Assembly: GCA_022606425.2 (NCBI GenBank)
Contig: JAHDVF020001564.1
Span: 62,001-126,000, forward strand
Length of the DNA stretch: 64,000 nt
Direction of reading: 5' to 3'
Source of the DNA: Lepidostoma basale
Lineage: Eukaryota; Arthropoda; Insecta; Trichoptera; Lepidostomatidae
Made by a program: the position numbers and the translations under genes. Position 1 is the stretch's first letter. Each line of letters begins with the position of its first letter. Shown in pieces: positions 41,200-63,369 of the stretch. The notes under the pieces are model-generated. The model did no database searches. It was not told the origin of the DNA and worked only from the letters and a program-made list of their open reading frames with translations.

Positions 41200-43430
41200 A
41201 ACATGACAGATTGTCGTGGTTCACAGTATCAAAGGCCTTTGAGAAATCATTATATGAACAGTCAACTTGGTGACCATTATCTAATGCCCTTGTTATGTAT
41301 TCTGTGAATACCATGAGATTAGTTTCAGTAGAACGCCCCTTCCTGAATCCATGTTATTCTGTTTTAATATAGGGGTCGACTTTGGGAAATACAAATTTGT
41401 GCAAAATAGATTCTAATAGCTTGGCTGGAGCCGACAGTATCGCTACAGGTCTGTAGTTTTCGACTGACTCTTTTGCGACGCTCTTGAAAATAGGACTGAT
41501 CCTGGAAACTTTCCAGACATCAGGAAAAGTATTTGTACTTAACGATAGTTTAAATAGAAAACACAGCTGAGATATTAGGAGCTCAGAGCAGCCTTTTAAG
41601 AAGTAGATGGGAAAAAAAATCAGGTTCAACCGAGTCCGAATTCTTCATAGCTTTGATGGAGGATTTAATATCATTCACATCTATGTGTTATATGACAAAG
41701 CTCTGTCTACAATAATTGGCACTTAAATCCTTCGCTGAATTGAAATTATGCTGCGGGGAACATTGCAATAGACAGATTGAAAGTGCTTAGCGAATGCGTT
41801 CGCTTTATCTACACCCTTAACCTCTCTATCTCCATGCATCATAGATCTGAGGATGACACCATCCTTTCGTAAACTTTTTACATAGTTCCAGAAGGATCCG
41901 GGGTCATCCATAAGATTTCCCTCAATACTGCCCACATAAGTTTGAAAGGCCGATCGAACATTGCTTTTTACCACCGAACGGTACAGACTGACAAGCTCGT
42001 ACTCACTCCGAGAGCCAGTAGCCTTCCCCTTTACACGATGTGGATGTTTGGTCTTAATGTCTGCGATGATTTCCCTAAAGAACCACCTCGGATATCTCCG
42101 TCCACGATTGCTCATGCGTTTTCTGGGAAAGCTCAAATCAAACAATTTATAAATAACACTAAAAATATTGCAAGGCATCATTTACGGTGGTCAAGTTATA
42201 CAAGTCGCTTCAGTCTAGTTGATTCATCAGCTGGTCTTCAGAAAATCACCTTGGCTGAAGTTCCATCCTCTGAAGATTTCTTTTTTATGGCCCGGTACTC
42301 TGGTAATACCAGGATTATCTTTACCAGAGTACTCAAACTCTAGCGCGGGATGGTAATCATCTTCAGAAACTAATGGGGACACTGATCTTGAAACTTGCAA
42401 TTTGATGTTGCTCAAAATCAAGTCTTCTGGAATCTGAGTTTAAAACGACATTGTGTTGTGCAAGCCCAAAAACTGCGCATAGGTACTCCAAGTCATGCTG
42501 GACATTGTCGATCCCATGAGCAGAGTACATCTCCCATCACAATGACACTTTTACCTCTGACCAGATTGAATTTCGTATGCATCGCATCAATTAATCGTTT
42601 GCATATTTCCCAATTAGACCCCGGTGGTATATATGTAACACAAATATATATTACACGATTTACCCCATACGATAGTTTCAACCAGAGATCCTCATTGACT
42701 GATTCTGATTGGAAATGCGCTTAGCCCTCAGCGCATCCCCCCTACCGACCGCCAACAAGCAGCCGCCACCGCGACTGTGACTACTGTCGCTTTCCCGATC
42801 TCTGCGAAAGACATTAAAGTTCTCTACATCAAATAGTTCAGAAGAGAGGACGCTCGAATTCAGCCAAGCCTCAGTGAGAGCGATTATGAGCGATCACTCA
42901 CCGAGACATTGGAGAAGAATTTCGAGTATTTTATCCTCAATCCACGAACATTCTGATATAGGAAGGAGAAAGAAATTGGACGAACCGAGTCAGTCAGCTC
43001 TCAGAAGCCGCAACACCCGCCCGCCACTTCTTGATGAAGGAACAGCGCGGCCAGTGTTTAGGCTCTAGAACCTCCAAGACAACCGAACTCGGTACTCCAA
43101 TCTTAAACGACACATAGGAACTTCCCTCCTTGGACTTTATTCTATGCACCGTATATGATGCCTTATGCAAACCGTTAAGGTATGACGTCATGTCACCGAC
43201 CGAGGTCTCGAGGTGGAAGGGAAAGAATTTATAGTATTTAACTATAGGGGAAGAGAGAGGGGAACTGTCCGTTCTCCGAATACCCCGGACAGTAGCAGGT
43301 CGCCCCCTGGACACCATATTCCATGGGCCACCATCACTCCTCACCGGTCTGTTGGCGACTAGCGGCGCAGAGGTCTCCTCCAGCGTGGCAGTCTCAGGTT
43401 TCCTCACACCCTTTTGAAAAAAATCTATAA
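41200..43430 (-). mobile_element. Jockey/CR1-like LINE, ORF1 end to RT start
   Basis: Reading on the minus strand: ORF1 C-terminus ASYTVHRIKSKEGSSYVSFK; endonuclease VIYICVTYIPPGSNWEICKR; linker SNRGRRYPRWFFREIIADIK and IEGNLMDDPGSFWNYVKSLR; RT start WKVSRISPIFKSVAKESVEN and YRPVAILSAPAKLLE. Several stops and frameshifts; the RT is cut short near 41200. Confidence 0.9.
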
Positions 43431-43639
43431 TGCAATTGTTACCTTATCAAATTTTTGCTGTGTATAACAATTTTTGATGCACTCCGATACATGTATTGCT
43501 TTTTGGCATTTTTCACATTTTCGTCTATTCGTACTTTTGACTTTTCTTATGGCCACTTTATTACCCGCTGTCGATGAAATAGGGCTTAGAAAGTGATTGG
43601 TCCAATCATTTCTTGCAACTATACATGATTTTTTAATCT

Positions 43640-44045
43640 ACTTCTTTCTACTTGCCTTTTCCGTATTTCGGGGTCGGTCTTTATAATTATTTTTTTCAGT
43701 GTTTTGTTGATAGGCATGTTTTTACATAAGAAATCTATGTCCCTCCACACATTCATCAGCCATGTAGTTTGGTGTCTTCCTCTTCCTTTCTTTTAAGCCA
43801 TGGAAGGATACTTTTTCGCAACATAGTGTGGGGTATTCTCATTTTGTGGCCGTACTACCAGATTCTTAATTTTGATATTTTTTTGGTTATGGTTACAACC
43901 TTGAAAATTCCCAATCTACCATCTAAATCTTCTTTATGTATCATGCTGGGTCACCCCCGACGTTGACTATCACTAAGAATGCATGTCCCTGTCTTGTGCA
44001 GTTCTAAACAGCGCTTCAACTGTTCTAATCCCCGTTCCAGAGCCA
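43640..44045 (-). mobile_element. LINE scraps
   Basis: 43945-44045 matches the 3' end of LINE-G (CCCCGACGTTGACTATCACT). The rest is a decayed minus-strand LINE segment. Confidence 0.5.
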
Positions 44046-44164
44046 AGACCTCGACGACCCTATTTTCGCCCTCATACAGTGTTTATTTTATTTTTTATTA
44101 ACAATTTTCGTGGCCTTTATGAAAGATTTTTCTCCTTATATTCGCCATGTGTCGTGGATTCATA

Positions 44165-44400
44165 TTTGAATAAATATTTATACTTTGTATTACAACACTT
44201 TTTATTTTCACTGAACTTCTGACATGTTTCGGTTACAAGTAACCTTTATCAACGTACTCGTATACAGTTTTAACAATCAAATAAAATAGAGCGGTCACTT
44301 ATATACTAGATCTCCATCGAGTTATGTATAAAAGTTGAAGGGGTATAATTAGGATTGAGGAGAGGGGAGATATAACAGGAACATATCAAGCATGGGAATT
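44165..44400 (-). mobile_element. Hammerhead-motif repeat, single unit
   Basis: Same unit as each arm of 46964-47394. On the minus strand it carries GGTTAC/GTAACC, GAAACATGTC, then AATAAAAAGTGTTGTAATAC. The core reads TTGATAA, so it is mutated. Confidence 0.65.
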
Positions 44401-44919
44401 GAATTTAAATTGAATTGGTTATTTATTATATTTTCATTATTTTTGATGTTTGAATCGTTGATATTTATTTGGTTGTTATTCATTTTGAAAAACAGTTTCT
44501 GATTATGATTGTTCATGCTTCAGTCGCACTCCGTGAATTAAAAGGGTGCACCAACGCTTTGACAATCATGTGAGCACACTTGTAACAATAAAATAGTCCC
44601 TACCTTATATATGTCCTATATAAGTACCTATATAATACCCTATATAAGTCCTACCCAGCATGCCCTTTGTGACGGATTTGTAATTTTAATAAGCCTTGAT
44701 AAAGCTGGTAGTATTTCTATGTATTATGTGCAAGATTAATAATTTCACAATAAAATGTGTATTGTATTTTTTAACACTCTTAAAATTCTGTGATGAATCT
44801 TGTCTTAATTTTAAGCCATTCTGTAAGATACTGTAAATATGTGTATCGATTTGAAACTTATTTTGTTCATTAAAAATATATTTATAAACATGTGTTTTTT
44901 TTTACTGAAATACTCCATC
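44401..44919. other. AT-rich repeat-derived sequence
   Basis: A motif scrap CCTTGATAAAGCTGG at 44693 and a local TATATAAGTCCTA-type repeat at 44600-44660. No gene. Confidence 0.4.
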
Positions 44920-45862
44920 AATAATAGCCCCTTCACTCTTATAATATATTAAATGGGGTGTTAAGCAGGGCTGCGTGATGTCTCCATGGTTATTCAATCT
45001 GTATATGGACAAGTGTTTGAAAGAACTGAAAGGAATAAATGCTGGTGCTAAGATGATTGATTTGTCTGTAAATTGTCTGCTTTACACGGACGATGTCTTT
45101 CTCATTGCAGATAGTGCGGACGAATCACAAGTCTTGGTGTCGAGAATGTATGAGGTATGCAAGTCAAATGAATGATGAATGTCGGAAAGTCAAAGGTGAT
45201 GGTTTTTGAAAGGGAAGAGCAAATGACAGTTTGTGACATAAGTGTGAACGAAGAGAACTTGGAGCAGGTGAGTGAAGTTATTCGGATTGCCGAACAGATA
45301 GTGACGTCGAAAGAAGGGTTGAAACAAGAATTTATCAATGAAAGCGAAAATGGCCGTTCACAATGTTCTAGTCCCAACGTTATGTATGGAAGCGAAACAT
45401 GGAACTGGCAGAAGAAGGATGAGAGCAGAATAAATGCAGTAGAAGGATGAGAGCACAATAAAGGCAGTAGAGATGAGGTCCCTAAGACGTATGTGTGGTA
45501 GAACGATATACGACAGAATCTCAAATGCTGATATAGGAAAGGAATGTAGAGCGGAAGAAGGTATTATGAACAAAATTATGAACGGATCGCTGCGTTCGTT
45601 CGGACATATGGAGCGCATGGATGGAGAAAGAATGGTTAAGAAAGTATACGAGGCAGACCGAGGAAAACATGGCACGACCAAATTAATCAAAATTTTAAAG
45701 GTTGGTCGTGTTAAAAGTCAGAAGAATCGATGTGTGTGTATGACTCGTATGAATGTGGAGGAAGCTAGAGAGGTGTGCCAGGATAGAGTAGTGTGGCGGT
45801 CCATTCTCTCTGCCTACCCCTGAGGAGGAACAGCGTGTTATAAGAGTGAAGGGGCCATTATT
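44920..45862 (+). mobile_element. LINE-TTAG segment between 25-bp inverted repeats
   Basis: RT part CVMSPWLFNLYMDKCLKELK, then [38 protein letters not shown] and [20 protein letters not shown]. Frameshifts, a short duplication near 45447, and YADD changed to YTDD. The 25-bp inverted repeats (44920-44944, 45838-45862) differ at one base. Confidence 0.85.
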
Positions 45863-46574
45863 ATACCATTAATAATATGAACTCCTTGAAGTATTCATAA
45901 GCAACAAAATAAGAACACATTTTGAGGTATGTATATGTATACTTTATTTATTTATATATTTTTAGTTTTTTTTACAGATATATTTTTATAATATAATATA
46001 ATATGATTAGATAACAAATGCATAAAAAAAAACTTATTTCTACGAGTCATTTTTCTAGTCAATATGTATAAAAAAAATATAAACCTAAAAAATAACCGCA
46101 TTAATTAATTGAAAAGGATAGTCAAAAATATATTAATATTACTAAAGGTAAATATCACTTGTTCTATTCAAGATGGCGGGTAATTTGAATAAACGCAAAA
46201 GTTGAGAAAATTATATCTTCTACAAGTCGTAAGCATTTTCAGGTTCATATCCGCTTAGGAAGGGGGGTAGCTTGTAGATATAAGCTAGAAAATCAAAATA
46301 AGTTTATTTAAAAATATATATTTTGTTATCCAAAACATGTAGACAAAACTACACACTTATGACACTTTAAGATAATACATCTTCTGCTTAGCATTAATCT
46401 AAAAGCATATTAATTAATACAAACATACAGCAGTTAGGATAATTATATTACAAACAAAGATGAGAAGCAAACAATGAATTTAATGCTAAAAATATGTTTA
46501 CGCAGGTAGACTTGGGTGGACACCATTCTTTCATGAAAAAATAAAATAAATAGAAAACAATAAATTATTCTTTT
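45863..46574. other. AT-rich intergenic sequence
   Basis: No coding, RNA or repeat structure that I recognise. Confidence 0.45.
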
Positions 46575-46963
46575 ATATCGTGTTTCATCAGGACAACGCC
46601 AGGCCGCACACATATTTGATGACGCGCCAGAAGCTCCGGGAGCTCGGATGGGAAGTTCTTATGCATCCACCTTATAGTCCGGACCTGGCACCAAGTGACT
46701 ACCACCTGTTCCTGTCTATGGCCAACGCGCTTGGGGGTACAAATGTGGCCTCAATAGAGGCCTGTGAAAATTGATTGTCCGAGTTTTTTGCCAATAGGAA
46801 CAAGGGCTTCTACGAGAGGGGCATTATAAAGTTGGATTCTCGTTGGCAACAAGTTATCGAATAGAACGGGGCATATTTGACTTAAATCGGATGATTGTAA
46901 CACTTTTTATGAAGCATTGAAATAAAGTGACAAATACGAAATTACTTTTTCCCCAACCTAATA
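46575..46963 (+). mobile_element. Mariner 3' half
   Basis: [20 protein letters not shown] and [20 protein letters not shown] hold the second and third catalytic Asp. A stop follows at 46772; the end TTTTTCCCCAACCTAATA is an irritans-type terminus. The 5' half is missing. Confidence 0.9.
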
Positions 46964-47394
46964 TTTGAATAAATATAACTGCACTTAGTATTTTTACAAC
47001 TTATTACACTTTTCACAGACATGTATCAGTTATGACACAATCTTTTTCAATGAACAAAATTTTAACAATAAAATAAAACAGAGTGATCACTTATATATTA
47101 AAAAGGGTGGAGTTATGTATAAAGGTGGAGGGAGTATAATTAGAAATGAGCAGAGGGGAGAGATAATGTTAAATAAATGTTCCCATTATCTCTCCCCTCT
47201 CCGCAATCCTAATTATTATATATCCCTCCACCTTTATACATAACTCCACCATTTTCAGCATATAAGTGATTACTCTGTTTTATTTTGTGTTACAATTTTG
47301 TACATTGAAAAAGGTTGTGTCATAACCGAAACATGTCTGTGAAAAGTGAAATAAAATGTTGTAAAAATATTAAGTGGAGTTATATTTATTCAAA
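46964..47394. mobile_element. Fold-back element with two hammerhead-like motifs
   Basis: Arms of about 205 bp, roughly 88 percent alike by eye, start TTTGAATAAATATAACT. The right arm has stem I TACA/TGTG, core TTGAAAA, stem GGTT/AACC, GAAACATGTC (47301-47342). The left-arm copy (47015-47053) has GATAC. It abuts the mariner end. Confidence 0.85.
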
Positions 47395-48815
47395 CAATAA
47401 AACATTACATTGGAAAACAATTACATGTCAGTGCTGTACGGATTTTTTCTCCATTTTCAGGGTATAGAGGTTAACTCATATACACTAGCCTGAAGATGGA
47501 GACTGCAATGACTTCTGAAACGTCGCTCGAAGAACTCAAGATCTCAGAAAATTTAAAACCTTTCGTTAGTCGAAAAATGTATCATCTATCGAAGTATCAT
47601 ATTTCAATTTCAAAACATGGTGCCACCAAGTCTACTGACATTTTTTCATCATTTTTCATCGCAATATATATATATAATAATATAATCAATGAATGTAATT
47701 ATTCCACACAAATATATTTATTAATCTTTCAGCATTAAAAATGAGATTAAATTGCATTTAAAATCTGACTTCTCGAGTGAGTATAACAGTACGTAATATA
47801 TGTATATTCGGCCAATGGGGTTTTTCCTCGAGGATCAACTACTTTCACCGATAAGGCCAAATGTTTCGTTACTTTGCTACTCGTTAATTACGTCTAGGGG
47901 TATCTGAAAGGTCTCTCTTCGTGTTAAGGCATTTATATCAGAAAATAACGTGATTAAGAACAATTTGAGTTCTTTTCTAATTTGAGTTCTGTTGACTACC
48001 TCGAAATGAAATGTATCTTTACGTATCGACTACAATCAATATTCTTTTAAATCTAGATAGTTTTCTCTGTATTTTAACACTCTGTTTTGCCAACGACCGT
48101 GCAGCAAGTAACATCGAGAACCTACCCAAAAAGCTACGTTTTGAGTTGCAAGGAATTAGTATCGTCATAATGATATAAAATTCGTAATAATTTAAGTGGT
48201 CTTCCACCCTAAAGACAATTTGGCAAATTTTATTGGTTCAAAATGGTTTTAAGTATATTGGTCATGTCCTAATCGTTGCTAGCAACAAGTCAAATACTAA
48301 AACTCCTACAATTTCAAATAGCTTTTCATACTTCATTTTGAAAGCAACAATTTTATGGGTTTATATTTCTCAATTCGATTAAAAATACAACTGCCATATA
48401 CTCAATACTTTAATATTTATTTTCATTACTAGAAATCGTATATAGCGAATTTCATTCTAAGATATATTATATTTTCTGTCACACCATGTTAAATATATAT
48501 TTTTTTCAGATATGAATTTATCAGATCACTCATTCTATTAAGTACTAAACAAGGAGAAATATGTTTTATACATAACTTCAGGTCTAATTTTCAGAAAAAG
48601 AGATAAATGAAAATGCCATAGACAATGAAATTATTAATTTAGGTTGAAGTTCAAATTAGACACTTTTTTTTAATAAATGATTAACATGATTTTAAAAATA
48701 AAATTCTGAAAAGGATAAATCGGGAATGTAAAAATGAATTCTATACTTGCATGCACTACAATTTTTTTTTCTCTTAATTTATAAATTTCATTAAATCAGA
48801 TCCGTGAAGAGCTAA
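47395..48815. other. AT-rich intergenic sequence
   Basis: No gene or recognisable repeat. Short ORFs lack any family match that I know. Confidence 0.45.
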
Positions 48816-49397
48816 TTAACCCTTTCCGATCCTATGTCGAATGACATTCGACATCGACTTTATTCCAGTGAGTCCTATGTCGAATGTCATTCGACATTTT
48901 TCTTCTTCATCAGTTTAGTGTCAAAATACAAGCAAACATATTTTTTTCTCGCTCGTATTTAGTGTAGCGGTATACTGGGACGAGGATTCAATGGTTTTAT
49001 GAACATTGTAATGTGCAACTTTCTACCTGAGAATGATACAAAAGTTTTGTTTTAGGGGCTGGCGTGCGCGTGTAAACAACTTGATAATTATTGTAACCGA
49101 TACTTACTATTATTCTAAAAATTCAAACCCCACAAAATGCCTAGAATTACAAAAAAACGCGTTGACAACGAGTTTGAATGTAGTGATGAAGAATATTTGA
49201 AGGAAGTGAACAGTGAATTCGAACTATTTGTGTATAAAATATAATAATTAGAGCATTATTCCATACATTCAAAATAAATAAATAAAATTAACATAAATAT
49301 AGTTTTATTCAAAAAACTTGGATGTATTTTTTACCGTACTTCTATAAATCTATTGTGGACCTAGAAACATTTTTTTTTGTGGACCGGAAAGGGTTAA
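48816..49397. mobile_element. PiggyBac-like deletion derivative
   Basis: TTAA at both ends; inverted ends CCCTTTCCGATCC and CCCTTTCCGGTCC. Two 21-bp palindromes (ATGTCGAATG, centre A or T, CATTCGACAT) at 48834-48854 and 48877-48897. A 35-codon acidic ORF sits inside. Confidence 0.85.
49137..49244 (+). pseudogene. Short N-terminal transposase remnant
   Basis: MPRITKKRVDNEFECSDEEY and on to a stop after 35 codons. The basic start and acidic SDEE stretch resemble the N-terminus of piggyBac-type transposases; the catalytic part is deleted. It could instead be chance. Confidence 0.45.
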
Positions 49398-50459
49398 GAC
49401 AAGAGTAAAAGAGTAAAAAAAATTAAGTAATATTAGATACAAAATTCTAAACTAGTTCCTACTTATAATTGTGTAAAGAAAAATATTTTAATTTTACGCT
49501 TAAATCTCACCACCAGTTTACCATATATATATATTTTTTTCCCTTGCACAATAACATCTACATTATATAACTTCAAAACAACATAATTGTACAGGAGCCA
49601 GTGAATCAAAATGTAAAACTTCACCTCCACAACTCCTAAGATTAGTATGCACAGCATTAATAATAATTCAAGAGCTAGGGCATTATAAAATTTCTGACGA
49701 TGGCAAAAGCGTGGAAGTGTAGACAGAAATAAGGGCTGTATTAATATTGTAGATGTAGTTCCATCGCATTAGTTGATTATATGATGTTAAGCAAAAGATT
49801 CGCAGTGGCCATATTTGTTGTAAGTAAATTTGAAATCACAAATGTGTTGTGTTAGCTGCTTGTATTCGTGTTTATCCGTTGTCAGATTGCTCTCCCTGAA
49901 AATAATAATATTTGATTATAAGAAGGGTTTATTTCCAAAGAGTGATTTGGAGAAATCTCGTGACAGAATACAGAGAACTGCGCGATAATAAGCTTAACCA
50001 AACCTCATGCGGTGGACATAGCAATAAGGCGCCAATCAAACTTACTATTCTAAAACAGCAGTCTGCGTTCCGTGTGGGATTTACAGTGTTTGGTTGCTTT
50101 GAATGTGTGTCTGTAAAAATTGTGTGTGTTATTACACCCAATGTTTAAATTAAGATTACGATTAGCACACAATGTAGTTATTAGTGGGGGAATACGTTTG
50201 GTAAACCTTCAAACGGTATTGACTCAGTCTTAAAAAGTCTTGAATTTCACAGTTTGTTGACCGAGTGCCCGTGTTTATTCTTCTTTCTCGCAAGACATTT
50301 AACTATTATTTACAATACAAGTGCTATAATCTCTTTTAAGTTATATTAAAGATAAAAAAAAATGAAGACAAACAAAATAAATACAAATATACCTGTTAAA
50401 TTAAAAAAAATAAGTATTCTCAATTAGGAAATATTTTTGTGGTCGAAACACAGTACAGT
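49398..50459. other. AT-rich intergenic sequence
   Basis: Downstream of AMPD. A 78-codon plus ORF at 49912 has no recognised match and is likely spurious. Confidence 0.4.
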
Positions 50460-50535
50460 AGAACGTCCTTTATCCGGACTAATTGGGACCGAAGATGTTG
50501 TGGATAATCAAACAGGCACTAATTTTTTTTAGCAA
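50460..50535. mobile_element. Pogo/Tigger-type end
   Basis: TACAGTAGAACGTCCTTTAT then CCGGACTAATTGGGACC, typical of the end of a pogo-like element. The partner end is not seen. Confidence 0.55.
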
Positions 50536-50609
50536 AATAAGGTGTAAATCGATTTTTTTTCCTTGGCTCATTTATTGATTATAACACTTTGAAACTCGAA
50601 CACAGTGCG

Positions 50610-50910
50610 AGATTGACTGTCCGTAGGGTGCGGGGAGAACAAGAGGAGGAGAGAGGAGAAGGATGATGCAACCCACACTCAACGTTGTGTACAGTGTGGT
50701 GGGGTAAGCTTAGTCATGCGAGGGATATCTGGATGGAAGGAGAAGGGTAGGTAGGCCTAGACTCCGAAGGAAGGATGAGGTGAGGACGCTGCACAACTAC
50801 TCCAAATGAGAAACTGGAAGGCTGCAGCAGGTAACAGAAGTGCTTGTAGGCGAAGACTGGTGAAGACCATGGCTCGATATGGGCTGTAAAGCCATCAAAA
50901 AGAAGAAGCG
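50610..50910 (+). mobile_element. LINE C-terminal scrap
   Basis: Frames read MRNWKAAAGNRSACRRRLVK and TMARYGL before a GA-rich tail, as in LINE ORF2 ends. Confidence 0.6.
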
Positions 50911-50986
50911 CCCTTGAGGTGAGCTATTCACGAAAACGGCCCTATACAAAGTAGCCTAATTATTATAAGAAAAAGGTGGTCTAAGG

Positions 50987-51365
50987 CAGTTCTCCGCAAA
51001 CAGTATGCCGCGACATACTGGTGTGCCGTGAGCCAGATGCAGGTGGACCGTGGTCAAATACACAATGAAAAAATATTTAGTTATAGTCGGAAGAGTCGAC
51101 TCTTTCGTAAATCAGTTCAGGAGACGTTGGTGACCTTTTTTTGATTTTTAGCTCATTCAGCTTTTTCCTGAAAATTTGGGATATGGATATAAAAGTTGGG
51201 ATATTTTTCATCAGCGACGAAATTTGTTTTTTTTTATTTTGCTCTTTCCGAAGGTTCCGAGCTGATTAACGCCCACGTCCAGACCGAATTTTAGCTTTTG
51301 ATGTGCCGCAGAATTCTAGGAAGAACTTTTGTGTGCCGTAGGTGAGAAAAGATTGCGGCGCACTG
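50987..51365. mobile_element. Non-autonomous hAT element
   Basis: Begins CAGTTCTCCGCAAACAGTAT and ends GATTGCGGCGCACTG. The 8-bp duplication is GTCTAAGG on the left and GTCTAGGG on the right (one change). Internal GTGCCGTGAG/GTGTGCCGTAGG are typical of hAT. Confidence 0.78.
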
Positions 51366-51560
51366 GTCTAGGGGACAGAACACTCGGCTCCTGATCCAGG
51401 GTACTTGGGTTCAAAAGCCCGGACATGACCAGATTCCTTCTTCATAATGAGCTATTTTCTGCTCACATACGGGATTGCATAATAAATCTAATACCATTAA
51501 TTTCGATCAAAAAAACAAATAATAAAACTAAATCATTAATGACACAAAGTATTTTAAATA
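51366..51560 (+). mobile_element. SINE-2, A box split by the hAT element
   Basis: GTCTAGGGGACAGAACACTC then GGGTTCAAAAGCC (B box, one extra A) and CCAGATTCCTTCTTCATAAT. The A box start lies left of the hAT element. Confidence 0.75.
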
Positions 51561-51735
51561 TTCCTAATTTGGCAGTTAAAAACTTCTATGTATATAATAA
51601 ATACTATTTTCGAGATTATGCATAACTTTATATACAATGTGTGTGTGAGAAAGGCTTGCGAGAGAGGAATATACATGTGCACTCCGCACGAAGTATGTAA
51701 GTATACAACTTGCCTGTGACAAAGCAATAGGACAT

Positions 51736-62519
<10,784 letters not shown>

Positions 62520-62659
62520 CTAAAAATTAATGTAAAGTTTTATTACTTTGCGAAATCACACAAAAATACTAGAAATAAATAAATTAATGACAGCAATCAT
62601 CTTGCAGGTTATGGGTAGGTTAAGATTTTTTTTAATGCAGGAAAATTCATTAATAACTA

Positions 62660-62990
62660 ACTAAAATAATTAAAATAATAATAAATGGGACTTCCGAGAT
62701 GAAGACACTGAGAGACCGCGTGAGGAACAACAGAATAAGAGAGATATGTGAGGTCGAGGATATTATAAGATGGAGCAGACAGCAAAAAATGGACTGGTAC
62801 GGTCATGTTCAAAGAATGGACACCACCAGACTCCCCTATATTACATTAAATAATCAGTCATATGGGACTGGGCCTCGTGGAAGACCTCCTAAAAGATGGA
62901 AGGACAGCTGGGAGTCTACCTCACAGGAGGAGCAACACTCTGGAGAACAGACCACATAGGTCTACAATAAAGAAGATGAAGAAGAAGAAA
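62660..62990 (+). mobile_element. LINE C-terminus (GRPxKRW type), open frame
   Basis: MKTLRDRVRNNRIREICEVE, DWYGHVQRMDTTRLP and [20 protein letters not shown], then a GAAGAA tail. 86 codons open. Confidence 0.88.
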
Positions 62991-62999
62991 ATAACTCAG

Positions 63000-63180
63000 A
63001 AAACAAGATACAAAGAGAAATATTCTTTCAAATCAACTCAGTTTATTTTCTCTTAAGATATTACAAACAATGTTAAGGTTTGAGGCATCTGTTAAGAACA
63101 AGTAAAATATATTATACCAGGAATGCATGAGAGAAGGTTCGGCTTTAGGAAGACCAGACTTTCTATCAGAAGCCGCCTAA
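63000..63180 (-). mobile_element. Jockey-type LINE 3' UTR fragment
   Basis: TTTCAAATCAACTCAGTTTA, then GAGGCATCTGTTAAG and ATACCAGGAATGCATGAGAG. Confidence 0.65.
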
Positions 63181-63369
63181 ACCTCTCTTTGCAATAACGC
63201 GATTTTATTGTACAAATTTTATATTAGTTAAGGAACTGATATAATAAGCAATAGTTATGTCTATTTCCCGAAATAATTTAGAAAAAATGGTCCGCTTTGC
63301 AGTGCCGAGGGCAGGAATATACCGCCCACAAACAAAGTATAAATAAATATTAACAAAATTAGTTTTGAA

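Noticed and set aside
49912..50148. 78-codon plus-strand ORF downstream of AMPD
   Set aside because: No homology that I recognise, also open on the other strand, no start context.
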